Below, piece after piece: positions 34,057-44,120 of a stretch of DNA of 64,000 bases; position 1 is the stretch's first letter, and every line of letters starts with the position of its first letter. A program made the position numbers and the translations under genes. Source of the DNA: JANNSO01 sp964485395 (GTDB taxonomy: Bacteria > Spirochaetota > Spirochaetia > Treponematales > UBA12059); the NCBI GenBank assembly GCA_964485395.1, contig CAZAJF010000007.1, positions 1 through 64,000 on the forward strand, given 5' to 3'. The notes beneath the pieces were generated by a model, which worked only from the letters and a program-made list of their open reading frames with translations, was not told where the DNA came from and ran no database searches.

Positions 34057-34653
34057 ATGCAGTGCTCCAATCACGGCCAGCGAACGGGAAACAATCTTTG
34101 CCTCGAATGCGGTAAATGGTACTGCGACGAATGCATGGCGGCCGTAATGCCCAAGCCGGTGTGCAGGAATTGCGCGGGTCGAATCCAGACGAACAGACCA
34201 TCAAGCGCCGGACCCGGCAACGGGTTCCTGGCGGCTGAAGGTTTGAACCTTCCCTCCATATCCAGAAAGACCCTGGTTCGATCCGGTTTGATCCTCGGTA
34301 ACGTACTGCTCGCCGCGCTTTCAATTTTTTTCCACGCTCGATACGGGATCTGGTATTTTTATATTCCTTTAGGCGCAACGCTTTTGGCCCACCTTCCCAT
34401 TAATTATCTATTCCGAACCCCGGCCGCGAAAGGCGGCGCAAAAGCCACGGCCATTACCCAGGCTCAGCTCGATACGCTCTTTCGCCTGGCGGATGGCAAG
34501 GTAACGGCAAAACGGCTGGCGAGCGCCACAGGCACGGACCTGAAAAAAGCCGAGGAATTCCTGAATATGCAAGTATTGGAAAACAAGCTGTCCATCAGCA
34601 CCAACGACACGGAAATGGTCTACACAAAAGCAGACCCGACGCTTTTAAAATGA
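34057..34653 (+). CDS. B-box-type zinc-finger membrane protein
   Basis: A 198-residue protein. The N-terminus is a B-box-like zinc finger: CSNHGQRTGNNLCLECGKWY, then CDECMAAVMPKPVCRNC, giving alternating Cys/His ligands as seen in prokaryotic B-box proteins. Residues about 75-115 hold two hydrophobic helices. The C-terminal 65 residues (TLFRLADGKVTAKRLASATG and on) resemble the winged-helix-like tail of the preceding TM2 protein. The finger, membrane anchor and tail suggest a membrane-attached scaffold or sensor. It starts two bases after the TM2 gene. Confidence 0.78.
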   Translation: MQCSNHGQRTGNNLCLECGKWYCDECMAAVMPKPVCRNCAGRIQTNRPSSAGPGNGFLAAEGLNLPSISRKTLVRSGLILGNVLLAALSIFFHARYGIWYFYIPLGATLLAHLPINYLFRTPAAKGGAKATAITQAQLDTLFRLADGKVTAKRLASATGTDLKKAEEFLNMQVLENKLSISTNDTEMVYTKADPTLLK

Positions 34654-34668
34654 TCTGATCGCGGCGCC

Positions 34669-35373
34669 ATGCACAAAATTGACCCGGCCGGAATATTTCA
34701 CTCGTGCGTCAATCTGCTGCTGAAGTCGACGATGCGCATAGAAAAGCGCGGCATGGCCAATATTCCCAAAGACGGCAAGTTTACCGTCGCGGCAAGTCAC
34801 CGAACGTATATAGATCCTTTCATCATCAACGTCGCGCTCCGCGTTCCTGTCCGCTGGATAGGCGCCAGCTTTCTCGAGGACATCCCCGTGATCCGCACGT
34901 TTTCCAGAATGGCGGGCACCATCATCGTATCCACCATCGGCAAGACGACCTTGCGAAGCATCGGCGAGATATTCATCAAGTCGAGGGAAAAGCAGATTGG
35001 CATATTCCCCGAAGGCTATACCCCGCTCGTGGACATGATGCCTGCGCTTCCGCTCAGGCCTTTTCATCGCGGCTTTGCCTACATCGCAGGCAAGATCGAC
35101 AAGCCTGTATTGCCCGTAACCATCCTGCCCATCCGCGAAAAAATAGTATCGTATCCTTTGCCCATCACGATACGAAAAATGTTCATTCCGCATACCGACC
35201 TATGCGAACTGCAGGCGCGCATCGTCTACAGGCACGTTCGGATAATCATACATCCTCCGGTAACTCCGCCTCCGGAAACCGCGACACGGGCGCAGTTGAA
35301 GGAATTTTCGGACCTTGTCAGCACCATAATATCCGGCCCCCTTATTGAGCAAAAGAACGGGAGTACATCATGA
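34669..35373 (+). CDS. plsC: 1-acyl-glycerol-3-phosphate acyltransferase-like protein
   Basis: A 234-residue membrane-associated acyltransferase of the PlsC/LPLAT family, which transfers fatty acyl groups to lysophosphatidate or related lipids. The catalytic HX4D motif is SHRTYID, with His44 and Asp49; the glycerol-phosphate-binding motif is FPEGYTP, and a later LPVTILPI block matches the family. It begins with ATG 16 bases after the B-box gene and overlaps the lipase start. Substrate could be a phospholipid or another acyl acceptor. Confidence 0.85.
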   Translation: MHKIDPAGIFHSCVNLLLKSTMRIEKRGMANIPKDGKFTVAASHRTYIDPFIINVALRVPVRWIGASFLEDIPVIRTFSRMAGTIIVSTIGKTTLRSIGEIFIKSREKQIGIFPEGYTPLVDMMPALPLRPFHRGFAYIAGKIDKPVLPVTILPIREKIVSYPLPITIRKMFIPHTDLCELQARIVYRHVRIIIHPPVTPPPETATRAQLKEFSDLVSTIISGPLIEQKNGSTS

Positions 35374-36359
35374 CCATGCAAAAGAGCGTCGATTTCAGGA
35401 TGCTTTTCCCGCCAAACATGAACTACGACTATTTCGGCGGACACGAGTCGCTGGAGTTCGAGTCGAATGAAAGCCGATGCAATCTCGGCAACGCCTGGTG
35501 GCTTGCCGAAAGCTCGCTGCTCGCGTACGAGCATCCCGGATTCGTCAGGTTCGTGCTTAAAAGCATCGGCGCGGCGCATTATAAATTTTTCACCTGGAAT
35601 ACCACGCAGGTCATCGTCTTCACGCTTGGGAAGGCCTGCATCGTCGCCTTCCGGGGAACCGAGGTAAAAAGCGCCAAAATGATCGGCGACATAATAAGCG
35701 ACGTGCATTTCGCGATGGTCGACTTCTACGGCAAAGGTCTCGTACACAAGGGTTTCAAACTTGCCTTCGACGAGGCGGTAACGGGTCCGGACAACCTCGA
35801 GAATTACATCGAGGAACTTCTCCACGCCGGAGAAGCAGACAGCGTCTATTTTACAGGGCATAGCCTGGGTGGAGCCTTGGCGACCTTGGCCTCATCGTAC
35901 TTTGCCCGCCTCTCCGGCCCCCTCTATACCTTTGGAGCTCCCCGCGTGGGGAACGCCGCGTTCTGCGAAACGCTCCCGAGACTTTCCTTCCGGTTCATCA
36001 ACGCGGGAGATCCCGTACCCTACCTTCCCCCCAACCTGCCGGGCCTCGCAAAGGAACAAAATTTCTTTACGCACGCAGGCAATGCCCTGTACCTGGACGA
36101 AAGCAAAAACCTCGTGGCCAACCCAAGCGCGGAATTCGCGCCGCACAACCTTGGAGGGCTTTTAGGAAGTAATATAAAATCCGTGGCTTTCAACGTCGCA
36201 AAGCATGCGATGAGCATCATGAGCGGCGCCAAGCGAGGAAACGCGGCAAGCGTCATTCGCGACTCCAACATGGATGCGCACGCGCCCGTGCTATACGCGG
36301 TATATATTTGGAACTACCTGGCTTCGCAGAAAATGAACCCGACCATAGGAGAAATTTGA
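35370..36359 (+). CDS. Class 3 (alpha/beta-hydrolase) lipase
   Basis: A 329-residue lipase of the fungal-type class 3 family. The nucleophile elbow is FTGHSLGGALATLAS with Ser165, preceded by the oxyanion strand IVAFRGTE and followed by YTFGAPRVGNAAF, with the acid in INAGDPVPYLPP and a candidate His in the AEFAPHNLGG segment. There is no clear signal peptide, so it may act at the inner face of the membrane. Its position beside a PlsC-like acyltransferase suggests acyl-chain remodelling, by deacylation and reacylation. The ATG overlaps the preceding stop. Confidence 0.87.
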   Translation: MTMQKSVDFRMLFPPNMNYDYFGGHESLEFESNESRCNLGNAWWLAESSLLAYEHPGFVRFVLKSIGAAHYKFFTWNTTQVIVFTLGKACIVAFRGTEVKSAKMIGDIISDVHFAMVDFYGKGLVHKGFKLAFDEAVTGPDNLENYIEELLHAGEADSVYFTGHSLGGALATLASSYFARLSGPLYTFGAPRVGNAAFCETLPRLSFRFINAGDPVPYLPPNLPGLAKEQNFFTHAGNALYLDESKNLVANPSAEFAPHNLGGLLGSNIKSVAFNVAKHAMSIMSGAKRGNAASVIRDSNMDAHAPVLYAVYIWNYLASQKMNPTIGEI

Positions 36360-36361
36360 AC

Positions 36362-37051
36362 ATGAGCGATACACATTTTTTAAGGAAAGCGGCAATTTCC
36401 GCAATAATCAAGATGATGGCCCTGCTTTTACTTGCCATCGCCGCGTCGTGCAACACAACGGGTGGAGCCACCGGCGCAGATACCGTATCGGGGGCGAGCC
36501 CAGCTGGCAGTACCTTAACCACCCAAACTGAAATACCGCGGCTTGACGACGGCAAGAAAACCCTCGTGGTATATTTCTCGCAGGGCAGCGCCACAAAACG
36601 CGTAGCGGAGGATTTGGCCTTAGCCCTATCAGCCGACATCGAGCGTATCGTCGAAACAAAGCCGAGAAAACCAGGGCTGGCCGGCTTCTTGAGCGCCGGC
36701 GCGGATTCCTCCATGGGCAAAGCCACACCCATCGCAAGTCCTGCGTTCGATCCTTCGCTGTACGACAGGGTCGTCGTATGCACACCTGTATGGGCATGGC
36801 ATGTCGTACCGCCCGTGCGAACATGGCTGAACCTGATGCGCACCGGTTTGGAAAAGAGCGGAGGATCCCCCGTATGCGCGTTCGTGGTGGTTTCCGCGGA
36901 CACGAAACCGGAAAAAATACTAAACATGATGTCCAAAGAATCTGGTATACTACCCCTTGCCTACGCAAGCTTCGTGGAAAAGGATTTCGGCGAAACCAAC
37001 CGCGCTGCCTACGGCGCCAAGCTGAGCGGACTGTTGGACAAGTTGCGCTGA
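36362..37051 (+). CDS. Flavodoxin-family lipoprotein
   Basis: A 229-residue protein with a hydrophobic signal ending IAASC (Cys30) and then a flavodoxin-like fold: LVVYFSQGSATKRVAEDLA provides the FMN phosphate loop, with YDRVVVCTPVWAWHVVPPVRTWL and CAFVVVSAD as later strands and loops. Flavodoxins normally work in the cytoplasm; a lipid-anchored one would face the periplasm or the outside. An alternative is that the N-terminal helix is just a membrane anchor. The start at 36362 has AGGAG upstream. Confidence 0.8.
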   Translation: MSDTHFLRKAAISAIIKMMALLLLAIAASCNTTGGATGADTVSGASPAGSTLTTQTEIPRLDDGKKTLVVYFSQGSATKRVAEDLALALSADIERIVETKPRKPGLAGFLSAGADSSMGKATPIASPAFDPSLYDRVVVCTPVWAWHVVPPVRTWLNLMRTGLEKSGGSPVCAFVVVSADTKPEKILNMMSKESGILPLAYASFVEKDFGETNRAAYGAKLSGLLDKLR

Positions 37052-37122
37052 GTGGGATTATCGGTGTACCGGGAAAGCCACCCCGATTTTCCATCTACCT
37101 GTAACAGGAAAGGAAGGATACC

Positions 37123-37659
37123 ATGAGCAATCGAAACCGCATCCCGCAATTATACCGCAAGGCGTTTTTTATCCTTGCGGCGTGCCTACTCGCTTCATGC
37201 TCGGGCATGGCGGCCAAACAGCCCGCAAAAAAAGCCCCCGACCTGAAAAAACTATGGGGAACCGAATTTTTCATGACGGTACAATCCCCGGACCGGGTGC
37301 TTGTCTTTAAAATCGACCCCGATAAAAGCGCGCCGGGCGAACCCCGCATCCTTGGCTTTGCCGTCGGCGCAACCGGGTTGGAGCTTCCGCAAAATCTCCA
37401 AAAAGCCTTGTCCGAGGCGTTTCTCGACACTTCGACATACAATTTTTCATTAGCCAAACGCGGCCCGCTCTTTCCGGAATTCGGCTTCCGCTTCGACAGG
37501 GCAGGAAAAAGCTACTGGGTGCTCTACGATCGCAGCCGCATGGAAGTGGCTTTTTTCGACGGGCAAAAGCAGGTGATGTACGAGGATTGCGACGCTATAA
37601 AAATTTTACTCAAATCCGTTACGGACTTGCCAGGGGCAAATGGAGGAAATCATGACTAA
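37123..37659 (+). CDS. Lipoprotein of unknown function
   Basis: A 178-residue predicted lipoprotein with lipobox LLASC (Cys26) after a basic N-terminus. The mature protein starts with an alanine- and lysine-rich stretch and continues with mixed strands and charged loops (VLVFKIDPDKSAPGEPRILG, YWVLYDRSRMEVAFFDG). No family is recognised. It overlaps the caspase-thioredoxin gene by eight bases, which places it in the same translational unit and hints at a partner role. Confidence 0.75.
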   Translation: MSNRNRIPQLYRKAFFILAACLLASCSGMAAKQPAKKAPDLKKLWGTEFFMTVQSPDRVLVFKIDPDKSAPGEPRILGFAVGATGLELPQNLQKALSEAFLDTSTYNFSLAKRGPLFPEFGFRFDRAGKSYWVLYDRSRMEVAFFDGQKQVMYEDCDAIKILLKSVTDLPGANGGNHD

Positions 37660-39349
37660 CCGATTCAGGCCTATTTTAGCCGCATGCATCCTGACGTTGG
37701 CGGGAGCGTTCCCCCTTGCGGCGCAGACTCTCCACGTGATAATGGTGATCAATACCGAGGATACCGGCATCGGCTGCATCTACGATCTGCAGAATTGGGA
37801 GCGAGAGCTCAAGATAATCGAGTCAAACTCCGGAATGACCGTGAAGAAAACGGTCCTCAAGGACGACGTTTGGTCGGTCCAGGCGGTGTCCAAGGCCCTC
37901 GACGCAGTCAGCCCCGCGCCTCAAGACGCAGTTATATTTTATTATTCAGGCCACGGCTTCCGATGGAAGGACACCTCCAACCAGTGGCCGGTAATGGCCC
38001 TGCAGAACGACGGCTGGATGGAACTCTACGACGTACAACAAAAACTCCTCAAGAAGAAGCCGCGGCTGCTCCTCGTGCTTTCGGACAACTGCAATTCGCC
38101 AGCGCCGTACGCCGCTCCGGCGAAACCGTACCGCACCAAGCCGTCCCCGGAAATAATAAAGGCAAATTACCGCGCGCTCTTCGCGGAAGCCGCGGGAACC
38201 TTCATCGCGTCGGGTTGCATTCCCGGCCAATACTCCCTGGGCGGAGAACCGGACGGCGGCGTCTTTACCGTTGCCTTCATGAACGCCCTCGACGAAGCCG
38301 TAAAGACCAAAGGCGCCACATGGAAAGCCATCATGGACGAGAGCACCCAACCGCTCTTCGACAACATGCAGCAGCCTCAATATTCAATGTCCATCAAGGC
38401 AAATGCCCAGGCGGCTCTCGTGGTATCGGCTTATCCGCCCGCCGGCGGCATCCCCGCAGCCTCGCCAAGCCCGACGGCTTCAACCCCATCGGCCTCCTCC
38501 GCCGCGGCTGCCCCGGAAGAACCGACCGGTGAGATTCCAAGCGGCTATAACTGGGCGCGAAGCGTAAAAGACGCCAAGACCAGGGCGGCCAAAGAAAAGA
38601 AAAATATCTTCGCGCTCATTACGGCTCCTTCCTGGTGCGAGCCCTGCCGAATACTCGAGGCCGACGTAATCGCCGACCCGACCTTCCAAAAATATGTCAA
38701 CGCGAATTTTATTCCGCTGTATCTCACCGACGACACGAACGAATACGAACAATTTAAAATAGAAGGGTGGCCCACTACCCTTGTAATGGACGCAACAGGC
38801 AAAATATTGGTCAAGCGATCAGGGACAAGCTCCACATCTGCCCTGATATCCTTCCTGAAACCTTCAGCCGGATCCTCTTCTTCGGCAAGCGCTCCCGCGC
38901 CCGCTCCTGCCGCACCCGCAGCAAGCGCCGCTACTCAGAGCGCGGCCGCCGGCAACAAAACGATATTTACCATAACCTTCTGCCTGGAATCCGGCGTTTG
39001 CAAGAAAGTCACCGGAGCGGGACCGATCAAGGCCGGAAGCGCCAACGGCGACGCGCTGGCGTCGCTCGCGATAACCGTCGCCGATCCCGCGAAAAAAATT
39101 CGCGGAATAACCTATATGGTTAACGATACGGAAGATTGGGTGGAAAACGGAACCGTAGCGGAAGAAGAGGACTCTGCGCTCAGGAACGTGGTGTTTTTCC
39201 TCGATTCGACGGCGTATCAGGCTACCTACAGGGTTCATATCGTCGAGGGAAACTGGACCGACTGGTTCCATGAAGGCGAAGTCGCGGCCGATTGGAACGA
39301 CGGAAACGACATCGACGCCATCGAACTGAGCGTGGAAAACAGAAAATGA
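37652..39349 (+). CDS. Secreted caspase-like peptidase fused to thioredoxin domain
   Basis: A 565-residue exported protein with three parts. A signal peptide (1-25, ending LAAQ) leads to a clan CD caspase/metacaspase-like domain (about 26-262), with the dyad His101 in FYYSGHGF and Cys147 in LVLSDNCNS. A Pro/Ala/Ser linker (265-292) follows. Residues about 300-402 form a thioredoxin-like domain with redox pair Cys329-Glu-Pro-Cys332 (SWCEPC) and the cis-proline region GWPTTLVMD. A second Ala/Pro/Ser linker (406-433) leads to a C-terminal beta-rich domain. Joining a caspase to an active-looking thioredoxin is unusual. Start 37652 has GGAGG. It overlaps the downstream clostripain-like gene by four bases. 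Confidence 0.85.
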   Translation: MTNRFRPILAACILTLAGAFPLAAQTLHVIMVINTEDTGIGCIYDLQNWERELKIIESNSGMTVKKTVLKDDVWSVQAVSKALDAVSPAPQDAVIFYYSGHGFRWKDTSNQWPVMALQNDGWMELYDVQQKLLKKKPRLLLVLSDNCNSPAPYAAPAKPYRTKPSPEIIKANYRALFAEAAGTFIASGCIPGQYSLGGEPDGGVFTVAFMNALDEAVKTKGATWKAIMDESTQPLFDNMQQPQYSMSIKANAQAALVVSAYPPAGGIPAASPSPTASTPSASSAAAAPEEPTGEIPSGYNWARSVKDAKTRAAKEKKNIFALITAPSWCEPCRILEADVIADPTFQKYVNANFIPLYLTDDTNEYEQFKIEGWPTTLVMDATGKILVKRSGTSSTSALISFLKPSAGSSSSASAPAPAPAAPAASAATQSAAAGNKTIFTITFCLESGVCKKVTGAGPIKAGSANGDALASLAITVADPAKKIRGITYMVNDTEDWVENGTVAEEEDSALRNVVFFLDSTAYQATYRVHIVEGNWTDWFHEGEVAADWNDGNDIDAIELSVENRK

Positions 39350-41265
39350 AATACGGGCGACCACTACGTCCGGCATCTGCCGCGGCGCTATGCTGCGGCG
39401 TGCTGATGTCTGGCCTCTTCTTCAGTTCCGCGGCATCAAATCCCGGTTCCGAGTATGGAGTGCTCGTGTACATTGTCGGTTCCGACCTGGAGAGTAAAAA
39501 CGGGGCGGCCTCCGAGGACATCAAGGAAATGCTGTCGGGCCTGAAGAGCGCAACCGTTCAGGTTGCCCTGCAGACGGGAGGCGCCCTCAGCTGGAGGAAC
39601 CCTCTCGTGGCCGCCGACCCTCAAAACCGCTGGGTACTGAGCGGCGGAAACCTGGTCTCAAAAGGGGCTCCCACGATCATGGACATGGCGGATGCGGACT
39701 CGCTCGCCGATTTCATAGCCTGGGGGCTTACCGAAATAAAGGCAAAAAAATATTCACTTATATTATGGAACCACGGAATGGGAGCGGCGGGAGGGTACGG
39801 CTACGACGAAAAAAGCGGAAATTCCCTGAGCTTGCGGGAATTGGGCCGGTCGCTTTCGGAAGGAACGAAGCGAGGCAAGGCCTCATTCGAACTGATAGGC
39901 TTTGACGCCTGCCTCATGGCCACAGTCGAAACCGCCGCGGCGGTGGAACCATTCGCCCGCTATATGGTGGCCTCACAGGAAGTGGAACCCTCGCACGGCT
40001 GGGACTATTCCGCGTTTTTTTCGAAGCTCGGCGCCACCTCGGGGCTTGACGGCGCGGAAATCGGCAGAATCATCGCGGATACGTATCAGGCGCAAGCGGC
40101 CAAATCGGGAACCGACTCGCTGCTTACCGTCTCGGTTTTGGACTTGGCCGCGATACCCGCACTATCGATCGCCCTGGATACGGCAGCCGCGGATTTTCAG
40201 CGCCTGAACGCCAAGCGCAGCGCCGCCTTGCGCGAAAAAACGCGGGAATACGGCGATGAGCGCTCGGGCCGCGCCTCGTCGGGAATGGTCGATCTCATCC
40301 AACTTCTCCAAGCTCTTGAATCCGAGCGCGGTTCGAAAAAAACGGCAAGCCTGGCGGCCGCGGCCAAGGCAGCGGTAGCATATTCGGCGAGTGGAAAGGG
40401 AAGGTCGGGGGCCGGCGGAATTTCCATATTCTTTCCGCAGGCCGGCAGGAATTCCTCCGTCAAGGAAAACGCCCGATACGCCGCCGAAGGCGCCAGTTCC
40501 GAAGCTTGGAGCGATTACCTGCAGTCTTACCGGTCCGCGATAGAAGGCACGTCTCCCGAGCTCGAGTTCAAACCGGGTCTCCGGCTCGACACGAAACCGC
40601 TCAAGGACGGCTGGTCAAAAAAGTATAACGAAACGGCGGACTTCAGCGATGTTTTCACGGCAACGATGATGGCCTCCGGCGACGACGTGGCCGAGGCCGG
40701 CATCTACCTGAGCGCCATGGAGGAATTGGCCGACGGCAGCGTGGCGGAAGTCGTCATAGGCATCGACGGCAACCTGAAGCGCAGGCAAGCGGATTCAAGC
40801 CGCCTTGAGCTTGATTTCGAGTGGACCGGGGAATGGGCGCTTCTGGAAGGCCAGGAGATTCCGCTCTACCTCGAATACGAAAACGAGGAAGAACGCCTCT
40901 TTACCATGCCGGCGACCGTAAACGGGCTCGACTGCGACATCAACATCCTCGAACGCATCGAAGCCAACGGCGTGGATACCTGGTTCGAGATACTCAACGC
41001 CGTCGAGGCCACCGACGAGGAAACCGACGTTCCCTCCAAAAACATATTCCCCATTAAAAAGGGCGATAAAATAACGCCGCTCTTCCTGGCCATCGACGAG
41101 GAGACCGAAGAGGAATATTACGTTGAAGGCGACAGCTTTCGCTACAAAGGCGGTGAAATCGAGTTTTTAAAATTGTCGCCCGGTGAATACTGGATTACTT
41201 TCTATGCCTTGAACTACTCGGGCGACGAAAGCTATTCGGATTCCGTCAAGCTGATCATCGAATAA
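39346..41265 (+). CDS. Secreted clostripain-like C11 peptidase
   Basis: A 639-residue exported cysteine peptidase of family C11, which usually cuts after arginine or lysine. The catalytic pair is His143 in SLILWNHGMGA and Cys189 in IGFDACLMATVE; the opening VLVYIVGSDLES block is also typical of the family. A Sec-type signal peptide covers about residues 1-30. The C-terminal 230 residues are acidic and look like beta-sandwich modules. It overlaps the caspase-thioredoxin gene, so two clan CD peptidases are coupled; one might activate or regulate the other. It is the last gene of the operon. Confidence 0.88.
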   Translation: MKYGRPLRPASAAALCCGVLMSGLFFSSAASNPGSEYGVLVYIVGSDLESKNGAASEDIKEMLSGLKSATVQVALQTGGALSWRNPLVAADPQNRWVLSGGNLVSKGAPTIMDMADADSLADFIAWGLTEIKAKKYSLILWNHGMGAAGGYGYDEKSGNSLSLRELGRSLSEGTKRGKASFELIGFDACLMATVETAAAVEPFARYMVASQEVEPSHGWDYSAFFSKLGATSGLDGAEIGRIIADTYQAQAAKSGTDSLLTVSVLDLAAIPALSIALDTAAADFQRLNAKRSAALREKTREYGDERSGRASSGMVDLIQLLQALESERGSKKTASLAAAAKAAVAYSASGKGRSGAGGISIFFPQAGRNSSVKENARYAAEGASSEAWSDYLQSYRSAIEGTSPELEFKPGLRLDTKPLKDGWSKKYNETADFSDVFTATMMASGDDVAEAGIYLSAMEELADGSVAEVVIGIDGNLKRRQADSSRLELDFEWTGEWALLEGQEIPLYLEYENEEERLFTMPATVNGLDCDINILERIEANGVDTWFEILNAVEATDEETDVPSKNIFPIKKGDKITPLFLAIDEETEEEYYVEGDSFRYKGGEIEFLKLSPGEYWITFYALNYSGDESYSDSVKLIIE

Positions 41266-41309
41266 ACCCTGCGGCGAACCGAGCTTGACGCCGGCCCGCC
41301 GCGCAGGAA

Positions 41310-42143
41310 TCAAGCTTTGGCCGACTTCAGGCTCTTAGCCGCGCGTATCACGAGAATTATCATGATGGCGGCGGCGGCAAGGCCGGCGCTTATCCAGATG
41401 AGGCTGGAATATTCCGGGTCCGTCGCGCTTCGCTTCAGAACGATTCCGATATACGCCCATACAACCACCATCGGGGCGGCCGCTGCGCCGCGACGCAAGA
41501 TCAAACCGAGGGCAACGGCAAAACCGGCCAGAATGACGATAAAGGTCCATATTCGGGGATCGATGCCGAAGCCGTTCCATTTCGCCGTTACCAAAAGCGC
41601 GGTTACGTTGGCGATGGTGGCCACCGAAATCCAGCCGAGGTAGACGTTTATGGGTACCGTAAGCGCGAAGCGGCCGAACCTGCCCGTTTTTCCCGATTTC
41701 AAGAGAGTCCCGCCCGTGCCGAATTTCCGGTAGTTCCGCTCTTCCATGGCGACGAGGGTTCCCAATATTACCAGCATCATGAGCATTGACAGGGGAATCA
41801 CCCTCCAATGCCAGGAAAAAATCCAGGCGACGTTGGCCAGTGCATTAACAATAAATAACAATCCGTCCATGGGCTGCCAGGCCTCCCCCGACGCGCGGAA
41901 CGCCTGGGCTACGATGGTTGCCGAATATACGGCAAGCAGCAGGTAAATGAGGCCCCAGACAGAAAAAGTAAGGCCGGCCGGCACGAACAGGTTCGGGATC
42001 TCGTCCGACAGGGTTCCCGTACCCACGTTGTTGAGAGGGAGAATATTGGCCAGTGCGTTTACCGTCAGCACCGCGACAAAAGATACCGCGACAAAAATAG
42101 CTATGACGATTCTCAAGGTTTTAGCGGATGCTTGTTCGCTCAT
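41310..42143 (-). CDS. TspO/MBR-related membrane protein
   Basis: A 277-residue membrane protein with about eight hydrophobic helices. Segments PAGLTFSVWGLIYLLLAVYS and NVAWIFSWHWRVIPLSM, rich in tryptophan, match the extended bacterial relatives of TspO (tryptophan-rich sensory proteins), which are longer than the five-helix TspO. Ligand and role are unknown. The start at 42143 has AAGGAG seven bases upstream. It converges with the clostripain-like gene; an imperfect GC-rich inverted repeat around 41268-41308 may end both transcripts. The 134-base stretch up to mnmG holds only weak promoter-like sequence. Confidence 0.75.
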   Translation of the reverse strand: MSEQASAKTLRIVIAIFVAVSFVAVLTVNALANILPLNNVGTGTLSDEIPNLFVPAGLTFSVWGLIYLLLAVYSATIVAQAFRASGEAWQPMDGLLFIVNALANVAWIFSWHWRVIPLSMLMMLVILGTLVAMEERNYRKFGTGGTLLKSGKTGRFGRFALTVPINVYLGWISVATIANVTALLVTAKWNGFGIDPRIWTFIVILAGFAVALGLILRRGAAAAPMVVVWAYIGIVLKRSATDPEYSSLIWISAGLAAAAIMIILVIRAAKSLKSAKA

Positions 42144-42277
42144 CGACGACTCCTTATTAAAACTGTTCATGGATACGGACAACCCGCCTTCATAGTATCA
42201 ATATGGCGAATATGGCTCCCGAAGTAAAGAAAACATGCTGCTTTCCCCGGATATTCCGTTCAGGACCGTTCGCGCGC

Positions 42278-44119
<1,842 letters not shown>

Positions 44120-44120
44120 A

